NCBI GenBank assembly: GCA_030407315.1
Contig: JALQPE010002106.1
Coordinates: 1-64,000 of the forward strand
Direction of reading: 5' to 3'
Source: Asparagopsis taxiformis
Lineage: Eukaryota > Rhodophyta > Florideophyceae > Bonnemaisoniales > Bonnemaisoniaceae
Length of the DNA stretch: 64,000 nt
The number at the start of each line of letters is the position of its first letter. Position 1 is the first letter of the stretch. Of this stretch, positions 30,618-43,680 are shown piece by piece. The notes beneath the pieces are model-generated. The model worked only from the letters and a program-made list of their open reading frames with translations, was not told the DNA's origin and made no database searches. A program made the translations under genes and the position numbers.

Positions 30618-31417
30618 TGTAGGACCAGCCGGTGTGGCGATCGCTAAGGGAGTTCTAGAATTGCAGCCGTGTCAGGGCGAGGTGAACCGTAACGCGCTGG
30701 TTGAACTTGCGTTCGCGCGTCGCTCGGTCGCGCTGGCGATCGGGTGGTACAACGGCGGAACGCGTAGGGAACGATCGCAACACGGGATTCGCGGGCCGGC
30801 GCAAGCCGTGATCTCAGGGTGAGATCACCGAGTAAACTCGAGCACAACGCGATCCACACAGGGGTCGTAAATCCCTGGCCTAGTGGCGTGCGACGCAACG
30901 CGCGCTATCGCGGTGCGACGCGGTTCGACGATCGGTCTATGCGCAGCGCGCACGCGAACGTCGGCGATCGTGAGCAACCCGCACGCAACGTTTCAACGCA
31001 ATCGGTCCTCGCGATTCGCTAAACGCTTAACTCGGAGCTGCGAAGATGCTGGCTGTTTATTGGTAAGGTGCGAGGCGGAACGACCATTAATAGCTAACTA
31101 CTAAGGACAAGTTGTCCTTGCGCGGCCGGCCGGCGGCCGCTCGCTCGCACGCAAAAAGGGAAATATTTGGGAAAAAGACTTTCGTCATAAAAAACCCAAA
31201 AAAAGGAAATAAAGGGAAATTCGCAGAAGGCGCTACACGTGGCGCCAAGCTCGCAGGTTCGTTCGCGCGCACGCGCTCGCTCAGGCGCGCCGTGACACGT
31301 AATCGGATCGCTACGCGTACGCTCGCTTACTAACTAACTAATTCGCGGATGCATGCGGACTCAGCCAGACGCAGTCGTTAAGAGCGCGCGCGCGTCGACC
31401 GAATAAATTGTACCACA
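30618..31417 (-). repeat. gypsy-R 5' LTR
   Basis: 800 bp, minus-strand ends TGTGGTAC...CCTACA, homologous to 11073-11881. Contains the same AT-rich block around TATGACGAAAGTC and the GCGGCCGCCGGCCGGCC stretch. Confidence 0.9.
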
Positions 31418-31692
31418 CTATTGGTTATGCGAAGGATAGAACAAAATATCTGTTGTCAAATATTGATATTTTCTAGACAGATAAACGACACCATTGGCCC
31501 GGCTTTCTATGCCATACATCACTTCTATATAGTTTCTCATCTCTCTGATGACCATGTGATTGCCAGGTGTGCCGAAAGTACTGCTCCCGAAATGCAGATT
31601 GATTGGGAGGAATGAAATCTGACTGGAATGCAACTTTACAAATTTTGAACTCGTAAAAGGTTCACTGACTTACTTATCATGGAACTCAACAC

Positions 31693-34600
31693 TTGCGAGA
31701 AACCTCTTCATGTAGCAAAAGGAGGCTCCAATCATTCAATTATCCTGTCGTTTTCGTTCCTCGTTTCTGGACAAAGGTTCAGCCTGGTCAAGTTCACAGC
31801 GCGAAACCACAGTTTTACTCAGAACTCGATTGTGACCAGAAGATGAGTAAGCGATTCTTTCAAGCAAAACACAAAATGAGCTCGACAGAACCTAGTTCTG
31901 GTCGGGAGGATGCATCCGTTAAAGCATTGTTCGCTGATATCATGGAAGGCTCGACAAACAGCCGTGTAGATCCTCGATCTTGCATTCCGTTGACATCAAT
32001 TCGTCAAATATCCCGCTCTGGTGTCTTGAGATTGAAGTCTATATTCAGTGGAGGTTCCACAGTTTCTTCGGGAAAGAGAGATGGAATGCCCATAGAGAAT
32101 ATTGGAGATGGATTTGTTGCTGGATCTGATAATGCTATTGTTGTAGAGCTAACGGGAGGTTTGAAAAGACATGTGTTGGACTTCTTCCGATCTAAACTCG
32201 GCTCGGACGGGGAACCTATCTCTGAATCCCAAGTCGCAGAAAAAGCAGAAGATCGTTCTGTCTGGTACGGAGTAGTAGACGGAATGCACAGAATGACTGC
32301 TATTCGTGAATTAATAGACGAAGATCCAGAACACTGGGAGTCTTTCTTGTGGCCTGTGACTATTCTGAAAGGCGGACACAGCTTGCAAACTTTGAAGCAA
32401 TTAGGAAGGCATCAGAATAAGAAACATGATGCATCCTTTTACATCGAATCAACTTTCTATGATACTTTGGTCAGTTTAAGAGATGAAGCTGACCGATTGA
32501 AGACCATGTCGAATGGTAGAGCTCCATCTGCGAAACAGATCGCTTCAGCGTATGATGGTTGTACGCATCTGAAGGACAATACTATAAGACAAGCAGCAAC
32601 AACAGCAGTTAGACTTCCACTAAGTTTAATACATGAGATCGGAGTAATCATGAACGAAGAGCACCCGGATTTGGCAGAACCAAGTTCTGCTGAATATAAA
32701 CCGCTGGAAAAATCCATGAATATGCGATGCACCGATTGTCGAGTATACAGGAAATTCATCAACATAACTTCAATCAAGTCCGCGACAAAGTTCATGAGAG
32801 CCTCAGGTCCGGACGGAGAAAAGAATCAAATCAACACGCTTCACCGGCTGAGGGAAATTTCTAGAACGAACAAGTTCAAAGCAGCATCGTATAAGGTAAC
32901 AGTGGAGCAGTTTGAGAGTGCTTGTAGTGCAATGAGGGAGGCTCGAAAGTTTGAAGCTCTTTTAGAAGATGATGAATGGCCGTCTGGAATGGAAGTAGTC
33001 AAGCACAACTTACTCCGTACCACAAAATTTGATTGTGAAGTTACTGCCAATTTCGGGAATGATGGAGATGTTTTAGATTCTCTTCTTAAACAATATCTGA
33101 AAGTTTTTCCTGAGGCTGCACCCCTTAAAGAAAAAAAGTTTTCCGAGAATTTCACCAGGGAGAAAGAACTTCAGGCTAAAGACAATTGTACTGCCTTAGC
33201 TTCCGCGGATGATTCTCTTCCAATCGCAGCTGAAGATATCACTAAAGGGGGTGAAGTTCCTGAAGATCAAGTTCCACATCCAGTGCCGAGCATCACTATA
33301 GAAGGAAAGGCACCAAGAACATTACCACAGGATCTAGGCGATATGCCTGAATCAGAAGTCTTGACCAAACCTAATTCGGAACCAAATTCCGTACAACCGA
33401 AGCAGATTAACAGGAATAATTCCGCTCCATCAAACGCTCCGAGTGCCAATTCTGTCCGACTGAATACGCGTCCAAAACGAGTTGCTTGTACTATAGAAGT
33501 GCTGGATGAGAAAATTAACTATCTTGACGAAATGGGTGTTTCATGCCACCAGATGAAATGGCAAGATTTTGAAAGACCGTTTGGACAGATGGTGATGCTC
33601 TCTTCGATCTTATACTGACAGATCCACCGTATGGGACGCCTAAATCTCGTTCTTTGCGAAACACTTCTTACGATAACTTCATAGATGACAAGGAAGTGAA
33701 AGAGATATGTCAGTTTGCCAGGCGCGTCTTGAAGCCCGGAGGGTGGTTTCTTGCATTTGTTTCATTTCGAAACTTCGAACTTTTCTACAACGAACTTCAC
33801 CGCATCGGATTTGCCGGACCAGAATACCCATTCGTAATTATGAAGGATACCAGTACGATGCAAGCTCACAGAGGTGATCAGTTTCCTCAGAACGCTTGTA
33901 AATTTTCTGTCATTGCAAGGGCACCAGGAATTTCGAAAAGTGCATTCAAGCCAGATTTGAGGAGCCCTTACAACTTCGTTCCTTCAAATACAAGCAGACA
34001 GTTTGCTGATATGTCAGGTATACCCGTTTCAAAAGAAAAGCTCCTTTTGCCAGGCACGAAATCTCCCGTCCTAACAGAGGAGAAAAATGTGGGTCTGCTT
34101 GCTGAACTAATCAATACATTTTGTCCAGAACGGGGTTCTGTTTTGGATATTTACGGAGGTACTTTCACTACTGGAATAGCTTCGTTGCGAACTGCACGTT
34201 CATGTGTAGTAATCGAGTCAAGCACATCTACATTTCGTTTTGCCCATGAGAGGCTACGTGCAGTGGCAGAGATACTGTACCGAAAAAGTCCATCCTCACA
34301 CCACGCAATGAAGAAGAGAAAGACGCGAGAGAATTCAAAAACTGAAAGCAGTGGAGAAATCACGAAGATGATCGAAAAGAGCAGTACTATTGTTCAAAGT
34401 GGAAACGATATGCTGAAAGGAGGGGACAGAGTTGAATTACTCCTTGATGGAATCACTATTGGTCATGCAAAGCTTCTGTCAGCTCCAGATAGTGACAGTG
34501 ATTTACATACTTCTATTCATAATGTTCCTCTCTCTGAGTACGAGAAAGATGGACAGAAGCTAGTTGCATGCTATTCCTTCAAAGTTAAGGAGGATACTGG

Positions 34601-34712
34601 CGATAAAAAATACCCATATGGTTATGGAGGCATCGAGAAGCCTCCGGGAAACCTGAAGGTCTTAGCGGGAATATTCTCTTGGGACCTACACAGCATGAGA
34701 TGTTCCAATTGA
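31693..34712 (+). pseudogene. ParB-like plus adenine DNA methyltransferase gene, frameshifted
   Basis: Two overlapping frames, 31693-33618 and about 33590-34712, appear to be one gene split by a 1-nt shift near 33590. The first has a ParB-like core with VVDGMHRMTAIREL (about 32270-32320; compare ParB/Srx DG..R motifs), a helical region with RCTDCRVYRK, and a Ser/Pro-rich linker. The second starts LILTDPPYGTP (motif IV, DPPY type), then RRVLKPGGWFLAFV, and ends the fold with SVLDIYGGTFTTGIAS, a weakened motif I. Motif IV preceding motif I is the beta-class order. The last about 100 residues resemble DUF8039-like domains of plant En/Spm proteins (weak). Met at 31843 is an alternative start. A programmed shift cannot be excluded. 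Confidence 0.7.
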
Positions 34713-34923
34713 GATAAAGATGTTTGCGAATGAGTACTATTTTTGCACATTGCACTACTGAAGAGCGATTCCAAACATCTAGAGAAGAATGGAATAAATC
34801 TTTTCACATCGATCATTACCGTTGTACAATATTTGGCGCGAAATTTGTTCTCTGTTTTTGTAAATTTGAATTATATGCTCTATCAGTACTTACAAATTTT
34901 CCCCGCCTTCTGTTCACCTCTCA

Positions 34924-37267
34924 ATGAAAGTGAGCGTTCGAAGTGAAAACCACTGCAAACTCATGGAGGACACATTTTGCCTCTCCGACACCAACCGCAA
35001 ACTGATTCACAAAAGTGCTGTCGGTATTCTTGCAACGCTGGGGATCGAAGCCGAAGCTGAACAATGCACCAGCGAGAACTCATTTCCGCATCATCCAAAC
35101 CGATCAAAATCATCTGCAAACCAAGGAATTCCATTGAGCAATGATATAATTCCAATTCGTTTCAACAGAAACCGCCAAGAATATGTCAGAGGTTCATTGC
35201 ATCGTTCGGAATCTGGAATTCTTTTGGAGCGTAATGACGGTTACGGAAATATTCCATTTCAATCACCGCTGGAAGTAAAACAAGCTTCTGTATCTGACTG
35301 CTTATCTCCAAGTACTGCAACAGAAAGATATTCTGATTCTTGTGCGTCATCTTGTCCAATTGGAAAACCATCCATCTATCAGTTGGATACAAGTCCACGA
35401 AAAAACCATGATAGCGACAAGAGGAGTAATGGAAATCGTGTGAGCAAAAGGATGATCGAGAAGAGGAAGCATGTCACGTCTTTATCTAATCTAGACATCA
35501 GAAAACAGTTCTGTTGTAAGAAAAGGAGATGCTTTCGAAGTACAGACCCAACGTTTCTGAGGTCTGAAGTCAGCCGAGTACTTTTATGGGGAAGGATTGA
35601 TCGGCGAAGATACTTGGAGAAATTATTCGATCCCAGCTCTAAAGTTTACCTTTTTTGCGGGAGGAAAGTCTGCTACAAATTCCTGGAGTTTTCCTTCATG
35701 TTTTCTAGACACATGCAACGATCAGTGAAGATTTCATGGGCAAATGGAAGATCAGTCTGTTTTTCATCAGCTCAAAAAGACCCAGAGAGTCCACAGAGGG
35801 ACTCTGTTATATGTTTCCTGGACAGATTTGCGGATTCTACAGCGGAGCGAATGCCTGACACCAACGAAAGACACCTTCCACTCTTTCAAAAGAAATCTGT
35901 CTATGAAGTTTTCCGAGAACAGTACACTGTTCTGCATGGATATCATAATATACCTTCTTTGGCTTACTTCTACACAACTTGGAAGAAGTATTGCGGTGAT
36001 ATCAAAGTAAGAAGAATTCAGCGATTCACAAAATGTACTGATTGTGAGTATATTCGGGACGCTCTAGCCAAGTATGGAACAGACAAGAAGAGTACAGCTC
36101 CTCTTCTTGAACGGAGACGTTTGCATATAGAGATAGTTTCTCGGGAACGTAGAGAGTATCAGAAGAGGTGTGAGCTAGCTACGTTGTACCCTTCGCAGTA
36201 TACATCACTTATCGTGGATGGTGCAGACCAGTCTGCATATGGGCTTCCCCGTTTCACTGTCAATACAAAAGCGACAGTTGGGCATAGTTTGAAGGTCAGG
36301 CTGATAGGTGTACTAGAGCATGGTGCTCGAAAACATCTCTCGTTGTACACCATGACTGCAGAATTTGAAACTGGTGCTAACCATATCGTGGAAGCGCTTC
36401 ACAGAACGCTTTCAAGCAAAGCATTAGGATCTAAACTACAGGGAAAACTTTTTTTGCAAGTTGACAATTGCACACGGGAGAACAAAAATTCATTCTTGTT
36501 CTGCTACTTGGAATGCTTAGTGGCATGGGGTGTGTACGAAGAGATATTTGTGTCTTTCCTTCCTATAGGACACACTCACTCTGATATCGACCAAGCCTTC
36601 AGTTGTACATCAAGGAGACTGAAATTCAATAACGCAGCAACTATGGAGGATCTCCACGATGAACTGCGAAAGTCTTTCACGCCTGAACCATCTGTCTCCC
36701 GCATGCTACACATTATCAATTTCTCGGGTTTATGTAAGATGGAAAACTGTATTGGGAAGGTGAAACCTTTTTCAAAGTACCGCTACTTCAGATTCTTCAG
36801 AGATCCCGAAACAGAACGGGGTTCTGCCTTCTTCAAAACTGCTTGTGATGTCAAAATTTCTTGTGATGACCAGTGGAGAAGCCTTCCAGCATTGACCAAT
36901 GGTCTCAAAGGATTTACTCGATCTCCACCAAACCTTCACGCGGCACCCTGTAACTCTGTTGTCTGTCCACCAGATAAGGAAAAGATTCTTCTAAGGCTCA
37001 GATCAGAGGAGGTAAGGGTGAACAGTGTCGCTAAAATGAGATCACTTCATGCACTGGTTGCTCAAGTGTACAGAGACAGAGACGAACCACTACATTGGAA
37101 CTTGGAAGAGTGCGTAGAGCTGAATGGAATTTACAGTAATCAGAGTTTTTCCAACCATGGGTTTGACGAGGATGAAGAAAATTTACAGGAATTGATGGCT
37201 CAAACAAACCTACCTTATTCTAGGAATCGATTTGTTGCTGTTAATGGATACGGATGTACGAAGGAAA
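34924..37267 (+). pseudogene. DUF7869-type transposase, part 1 (split by copia-R)
   Basis: About 781 codons before the copia-R insertion point. The N-terminal about 230 residues are poorly ordered. The core has an RNase H-like arrangement: SLIVDGADQSAYGLP (about residue 430), LFLQVDNCTRENKNS (about 512) and PIGHTHSDIDQAFS (about 551), giving candidate catalytic acidic residues in each. These blocks match the domain called DUF7869, found in many eukaryotic transposon-like proteins. Removal of copia-R and one GGAAA joins this frame to 43686-43966 without a shift. As it stands the ORF ends in LTR sequence (stop at 37281). Confidence 0.75.
37263..37267. repeat. target-site duplication GGAAA, left copy
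   Basis: Matches 43681-43685 exactly and abuts the copia-R LTRs. Confidence 0.95.
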
Positions 37268-37754
37268 TGTTGACTCACTGAGAATGGGCCTGGTAGGCCT
37301 AATTCCGTGAGAAAACTTTGACCCTCGTTTTCTCCTAGAAAGAGTGGTCTGAGCGCTCTGAAACCTATCTCATCGTATTCAGCGTGCCCGAATTAGTCGG
37401 GTAGCAACTTCTCCGGGGCTCCTACGACATCCATTACGGAGTAACTGGCCTCTGAAGTTTCAATTTGTTTGTCATAGTTTCAATTAGTAATTAGAAATGC
37501 CAAGATGGGTTGCCATCATGGCAGAGGGAAAATGTTATGATAAGTGTACACGTGTGGATGATATGATAGAGAAGCCCACGTGTACCAGATTGGCAGCGGG
37601 TGCTTGCTAGGACAGACTGTCAGTGACAGTCTGTCTGGAGCAGCCTTGAACAGGCTGTCCTTAGCACCGCCGGCGCACCTCGGCGAGAATACAAATTATG
37701 TAGTGAGCTCGCAGATTCAGTAAACGCTCGGTAAGCGACCAAACTTTATCAACA
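37268..37754 (+). repeat. copia-R 5' LTR
   Basis: 487 bp, TGTTGACTC...TATCAACA; differs from the 3' LTR by a few bases near ACATCCATTACGG / ATACTCCATTACGG. Not identical, so insertion is not brand new. Confidence 0.95.
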
Positions 37755-37767
37755 GGTTATGGCCCAG
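37755..37767 (+). promoter_or_regulatory. copia-R primer-binding site
   Basis: GGTTATGGCCCAG adjoining the LTR; one G shorter than the copia-M and copia-L sites, which could weaken pairing with initiator tRNA. Confidence 0.75.
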
Positions 37768-37967
37768 TGCGCTCGCTCGGGTCGTTTCTTATTCTCTAGC
37801 GCTGCGGTGAGTGTCTCTTTCGCGTCGGCGTGTGTCTTACCTTTCTCGCCTTGTTTCTTCTCGTTTTGTCTTCTTTCCTGCGCGTCCTCCTGCTCCCGTT
37901 CTGCGCCTCCGTGCGCTTTCGCTCGCCTGCGCGTCGCGTTCGTCGCGCTCCCTCCTGCGGCGCCGCG

Positions 37968-37999
37968 GTCTCGCCTCGCCACCCGGCGTCCGTCTCGCC
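37968..37999. repeat. single minisatellite seed unit in copia-R leader
   Basis: One 24-bp unit plus an 8-bp overlap: GTCTCGCC, then TCGCCACCCGGCGTCC, then GTCTCGCC. It is the reverse complement of the unit amplified about 157 times in copia-L (5130-8912), at the equivalent leader position. Confidence 0.9.
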
Positions 38000-38149
38000 T
38001 CCGCTCGGCGTACCATCGTGTCATCTGACTGTCATAGTGACAACATCTACTGCCATCGTGACACAAAAATTCTGTCATCAAGTGACATCTCTTGGAACAC
38101 ATCGGATCTCTCGCTGGAGCTATCTCGCGCCAAATACAAAAATTTCTCC

Positions 38150-38229
38150 CCGCTCTCGCTGGGACTCGAACGCACGACCGCGCGATTCCGCGCTGCACAG
38201 CACGGCTTAACCGCTGAGCTACTGGCCCA
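38150..38229 (-). other. tRNA-like sequence, antisense in copia-R leader
   Basis: Minus strand has TAGCTCAGCGG (A box) and GCGTTCGAGTCCC (B box). Same place and orientation relative to the element as in copia-L and copia-M. Stems are imperfect. Confidence 0.55.
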
Positions 38230-38400
38230 CTTAAGGCCAACATGCTGGAATCGACTGCTCCTAATAAAAGACTTGTCTATACCTTTCTCAACTCGGTTCT
38301 GCTCTTGTAAGTCAGCAACCTTGTCCTGATCGGTATAGCATTAATAAGTCACACAACAGTAAACTTCTGCATTGGTTAACCTACTCATTCATCTTCAAAA

Positions 38401-38499
38401 GTAAGTTATACCTTTCATCTTTCGGTCAATTTCAAGGTTTAGACCTTAGTACTGATCGGTATAACTGCTAACCTCTTCTCTCTCTCTCTATCTCCATAG
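38401..38499 (+). other. predicted 99-bp intron in copia-R leader
   Basis: GTAAGT donor after ...TTCAAAA and a CT-rich acceptor ending CCATAG before TGTCTAGTAG. Splicing joins A to TG and creates the start codon of the zinc-finger ORF. Confidence 0.8.
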
Positions 38500-38918
38500 T
38501 GTCTAGTAGTGACGAGGATCGCATCGAGCCGAATAACGAGCAGCCAGCTCCGAGGCTTCGAACCAACGGTGAGTCTCTTCGCGACCGCGTATTCCGAAAG
38601 GCGTATAGCATCGCCGAAAGAAGGGACAATAAGAAGAAATACGCCGCTCACAAGGCCGCAAACCGTTCCAGGTGCTCTCACTGCAACGTATATCTCAATT
38701 CCGCTGAGTCCAGAGCTGCTCATCTCAACGGATCCAGACACAAGAAAACCATCGAGCGCCTCAAGGAGGGTCCTCTAAAAGTTTGCAGGCCCTGTGGTGT
38801 CATCATCCGGACTCAGAGTGAGTTCGACAACCATCTTCGCGGCAACCGCCATCGCAGTATTGCGAAGGCCCTGGAAATCACCAAAGCTTCCAAAGCTTCT
38901 TCTTCTTCCGATAAGTAG
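38500..38918 (+). CDS. copia accessory protein with two U1-type zinc fingers (copia-R)
   Basis: 139-residue homologue of the copia-M protein at 17970-18388. Same acidic SSSDEDRIEP start, basic RRDNKKKYAAHK region, two C-x2-C-x12-H-x5-H fingers (CSHCNVYL and CRPCGVII) and KASKASSSSDK end. Reading frame intact. The A of its ATG comes from the upstream exon at 38400. Conservation of both fingers and tail between diverged elements argues for a maintained function. Confidence 0.8.
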
Positions 38919-39103
38919 TTTCTCTCTCTCCTCTAGACACTAGAAATCTAGCTGATTTCGTATCGTTAAACCTTGCTTTCTTGTTCTCCATCCACTTCGC
39001 TCTTAGCTAGACAGTCTCTATCCTATAGATCCCAGCTTGGTCCTCGACGACTATCAGTTGTCCACTTGGGAAGGGTCGAACAGATAAGACTTACTGCAGA
39101 GCC

Positions 39104-42100
39104 ATGGAGAGTAATACTTCCGGCATCCGCATCGAGAAGCTGGATTATTCAAACTTCCACTCATGGAAGCAGAAGATGGAACTCATCCTTGGCCACCGCG
39201 AGGTGGACGACATGATTGATCCTAATCTTCGCCCTAGACGTCCGACAGACCAAGAAGAGCTCTTAAAATGGCTCCACAAAGACAAGTCAGCTCGAATGGC
39301 CATCGGAATTACCTTGTCGGATGAAATGCTCAAAAATGTTGCACACACCACGACTGCCTTAGAAATGTGGCAAGAGATCTGCAACGTGCATCAAAGGCAC
39401 ACTCTCCTAAACAAACTCGCTGCAAGGCGCGACTTTTACACAACGACTATGAAGCCAGGTGAACAGATGCTCGTATACATCAACCGTGTTCGACAAATGG
39501 CAACGGTACTATCAGCAATGGGCGTCGACATTGATGATAAAGAAATGGCTATGGCTGTTCTCAATGGCCTCCCATCTTCCTTCCAGACGCTGATAACCGC
39601 TCTTGATGCAATTGGAGATGAAGATCCTACCTTCACATTCGACAAAGTTCGCAGTCTCCTCCTTCAGGAAGAACGCAGGGCAGCTATTTTAAAACCGGGA
39701 AGTTCCTCAACAGACACAGCCGCTCTACTTTCCAAGTCTGGAAAACAGTTTGGGAACAACCGGAAGAAGTGTACCCATTGCGGTCGAACAAATCACACCG
39801 AGCCATATTGCTGGCAGAAGTATGGAAGACCATCTCGCTCCCGCTCGAATAATAAACCACGCAGTTCTCCGAACTTGTCTCTGGCGCAGGGGAATATTGG
39901 CTCTATGGCAGCCGTAGCCACTGAGACTGAACCGAGCAATGATGAAGAAAAGGAGTACGTCTGCCTTTTGTCAGCCTGTTCAGATTCAGCTAAGTCGGTA
40001 CAAATCACATCTACATGGTACATCGACTCCGCTGCTACCTCACACATGACCTTCGATCGCTCAATGTTTGTCTCGTACCGTTCCGTGACTCCGTTCCAAG
40101 TGATTCTCGGAGACAAATCCACTTCTGTAGCAGTAGGATGTGGCGATGTCAAACTGTCACTCCTTGTCAATGGGAAGGCAAGAATCTGCATACTCCAGGA
40201 CGTTCTCCACGTCCCCTCCTTCGTATTCTCACTCATATCCGTTAGTACTCTCACGGCTCGAGGAATTGGAGTTCAGTTCACGAACAATGCAGTCCTCTTA
40301 ACCCAAAACGGGGAATCAATAGCTACTGGCCATAGACGCCACGGGCTCTATGCAATTGACCTCTACATGCCCTCCAGAAATAAACAACAGTCCTTCGAGT
40401 TAGCTTGCATCGCGTCACTGCAGCTGTGGCATGAGCGACTTGGGCATGTTCACAAAAACGGAATCTCTCGTATGGCAAAGACATCAGCAGTCAAAGGACT
40501 CCGAATCAAACCTGAGCAGTCCCCACCTGAAAATCTATGTGAAGGGTGTGTTACTGGTAAAATGCCTCGTGCTGCTATCCCAAAATTTTCCAATTTTCCG
40601 AGACAAGAGCCTCCGAGCTTCTCCAACTGATCCACACAGATCTGGCAGGGCCAATGGAAATACGTTCGAAAGGGGGAGCTCGATACTTCGTGACCTTCAT
40701 CGATGATAAGTCTCGCTGGCTAACTGTGTATCCGCTCCACCGTAAGTCGGATTGTTTCGATGCATTCCAACGATTTCTGCGCCTCACTGAAACTCAAACA
40801 GGATGCAAACTTCGTCAACTACGCTCAGACGGAGGGGGAGAGTACTTCTCAAACGAATTCAGCTCTTTCCTTGAAGACAGGGGTATCCAACGTCAAACTA
40901 CCTGTGCCTACACTCCCCAACAAAACGGAGTTGCGGAACGCATGAATCGCACCCTTAAGGAACATATGCGGGCCATGCTTCTCCACAATTCCACTCCATT
41001 GGAGTTCTGGGCGGAAGCACTTTCTTGTCCTGCCTACATTCGAAATCATCTCACCAGCCGTGCTATCCCCGCTGGAACCACTCCATATGAGCTATGGTAT
41101 GGGCGGAAGCCAAACATTGCACACCTGCGAACATTTGGAAGCATTTGTTGGTACAAACTGCCGAACACACATCTCCAAGCGCTCGATTCTCGTGCTGTTC
41201 AGGCTATCATGCTAGGGTATGCAACATCACAGAAGGCATATAAACTGTGGGATCTAACGAATGAGAAAATAGTTGTCTCTCGCGATGTCATTTTCGAGGA
41301 GACGAGGTCGAGGAAACTACCGTCACACCTAGACATTACTGGAGCTGATGTCAGTCTAGAAGATACCTCACAAGACCCAATGAGGGAAACACCTTATGGA
41401 GGAACTCCCAGAAATGAATCTTCTTCCTCCCATTCAGGTTCAGATTCGGACCATATTTCACCTCAATCACCTCCGCCAACGCCATCCCACAGTCAAGATG
41501 CCTCGTTACTCAATGCTCCCCGTAAATCGTCTCGCACCCGCAAACCTCCGAGTGAGTGGTGGAAAACCACTGCACTCGTCACTACCGCGCCCGATCCTAC
41601 TCCAGAACACCTCCTCACCTTCACTGAGGTGACCAAGGGGGAGGAGAAAGAACTTTGGATCGGTGCCATTCAGTCTGAAATGAATTCCCTTTATACAAAC
41701 CGCACCTGGATTTTGGTCCCTCGCAGTGAAGCTGTCAACCTACTTTCATCCAAATGGGTGTTCAAACGCAAAGATGTTGTCAGTGAAACTGGTGAGCACT
41801 CGGTCAAACATAAAGCTCGCCTGGTAACTCGGGGATTCCAGCAGAAGTACGTTGTTGACTATGCTGAAACATATGCACCGGTTGTCAAGTTCTGCACTAT
41901 TCGCATGTTCTTCGCTCTCACTGTCCATCACGACCTCCATTGCGATCAAATGGACGTCAAGACAGCTTTCCTCTACGGAGACCTCGAACAAGACATATAC
42001 ATGGAACAACCGGAGGGCTTTGTCGACCCGAAGTATCCTAATCATGTTTGCAAACTGCAGAAAGCTTTGTATGGACTAAAACAGGCTCCGAGGCAATGGC

Positions 42101-43206
42101 ACGCAAAGATCGACGAGTTTCTCATTTCAGAACTAGAATTCCAGAGTTCTCCGTACGACCCATATTTCTACGTGAGGTACCGTAAAGATTCGATGATAGT
42201 CATTGCCCTCTACGTTGATGACCTCCTTATCGCTTCAAGCAGCAGAGACATGTTGAACGAGCTGAAGGCTGAGTTCAGTAGACGCTTCGAAATGAAAGAT
42301 TGTGGGAAAGCTAGAGTGTGCCTCGGGCTGGAAATCGTAAGGGACTCACCTAGAGGACTACTTCATTTGAATCAAACTCGGTACGCTGAAAAGGTATTGG
42401 AACGATTCGGCATGGAGAACTCAAGCCCTGCTGCAACCCCTATGCAGGCTCAGATTTCCATCAGTGATATTGAAACAGAGGCCATCGACTCTACATTATA
42501 CCGCAAAGCCATTGGAAGCTTGATGTATCTCGCAGTGGGAACTCGCCCCGACATCGCATTTGCTGTTGGAAGACTTGCCCAATTCGTGGAGACTCCAACC
42601 AAATCTCTCTGGGTTGCTGTCAAGCGTGTTCTAAGATACATTTCTGGTACTCGAAGCCTTGGTGTGCTGTACAGGGCATCGAAGCCTCTGTCACCTGTCG
42701 GATATAGTGACTCAGATTGGGGTGGTTGTACGATCAATCGGAAATCCACCAGCGGATACGTGTTCATGATGGCTGGAGCAGCGGTGAGCTGGAAATCTCA
42801 CAAACAGAGTTGTGTAGCGCAATCCTCTTCCGAAGCTGAATATATGGCTCTCAGCGCTGCAGTGAAGGAAGCTATTTGGTTGAGTAATATTGTTGGGTTT
42901 GGCTGTGGAAGCAGCTCGGCGGATCCGATCCTAATCAATGTCGACAACCAAGGTTCCATCAAGATGGCTAGGAACGATGCCTCAGGAACTCGTACCAAAC
43001 ACATCGGCATTCGGTATCACTTCGTCCGAGACAGCTTACTCAAGACGTTGTTCGGCATTGACTACTGTCCCACATCAGATATGGCGGCAGATCTGTTAAC
43101 CAAGCCCCTGCAACGAGTTCAATTTATCAAGCTCCGGGAGATGATCGGCGTGTCAGATATTTCATCCATCGAGCAGGTCAAAGAGGGGGGGGTGTTGACT
43201 CACTGA
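39104..43206 (+). pseudogene. copia Gag-Pol, one frameshift
   Basis: Two frames, 39104-40630 and about 40600-43206, covering the same polyprotein as copia-M. The break is a short insertion at about 40577-40600, in which CCAATTTT-like sequence is repeated. It shifts the frame in the integrase region just before HTDLAGPM. Gag, zinc knuckle (CTHCGRTNHTEPYC) and protease region (WYIDSAATSHMTF) are in part 1. The integrase core (SDGGGEYFS, GVAERMN), RT (YVDDLLIAS) and RNase H (SSEAEYMAL, DNQGSIKMARND) are in part 2. Apart from this lesion the copy looks complete. Confidence 0.93.
43181..43192 (+). promoter_or_regulatory. copia-R polypurine tract
   Basis: AAGAGGGGGGGG directly before the 3' LTR. 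Confidence 0.85.
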
Positions 43207-43680
43207 GAATGGGCCTGGTAGGCCTAATTCCGTGAGAAAACTTTGACCCTCGTTTTCTCCTAGAACGAGTGGTCTGAGCGCTCTGAAACCTATCTCATCG
43301 TATTCAGCGTGCCCGAATTAGTCGGGTAGCAACTTCTCCGGGGCTCCTACGATACTCCATTACGGAGTAACTGGCCTCTGAAGTTTCAATTTGTTTGTCA
43401 TAGTTTCAATTAGTAATTAGAAATGCCAAGATGGGTTGCCATCATGGCAGAGGGAAAATGTTATGATAAGTGTACACGTGTGGATGATATGATAGAGAAG
43501 CCCACGTGTACCAGATTGGCAGCGGGTGCTTGCTAGGACAGACTGTCAGTGACAGTCTGTCTGGAGCAGCCTTGAACAGGCTGTCCTTAGCACCGCCGGC
43601 GCACCTCGGCGAGAATACAAATTATGTAGTGAGCTCGCAGATTCAGTAAACGCTCGGTAAGCGACCAAACTTTATCAACA
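43193..43680 (+). repeat. copia-R 3' LTR
   Basis: 488 bp, followed by the second GGAAA at 43681-43685 and by the resumed transposase frame. Confidence 0.95.

Larger units (their letters stand above)
24660..31417 (-). mobile_element. Ty3/gypsy element gypsy-R, truncated in integrase
   Basis: Read right to left: 5' LTR (30618-31417), primer-binding site, leader, gag (28070-30040), pol (24660-28025). Homology stops abruptly after the integrase core; no integrase C-terminus, antisense ORF or 3' LTR follows. The adjacent gypsy-L fragment belongs to the same broad family but lies in the other orientation and is diverged, so it is not the missing half. Confidence 0.92.
37268..43680 (+). mobile_element. 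nearly intact Ty1/copia element copia-R
   Basis: 6.4-kb element with 487- and 488-bp LTRs, duplication GGAAA, primer-binding site, leader intron, zinc-finger ORF, gag-pol with one frameshifting insertion, and polypurine tract. Closest relative of copia-L, with which it shares the 24-bp leader unit (one copy here). Inserted in the transposase of the DUF7869-type transposon, so it is the younger of the two. Confidence 0.96.

Noticed and set aside
9608..31417. Inversion joining gypsy-L and gypsy-R as halves of one element
   Set aside because: The orientation would fit an inversion, but gypsy-L continues under copia-L on its left side and its LTR is clearly diverged from that of gypsy-R, so they are separate insertions.
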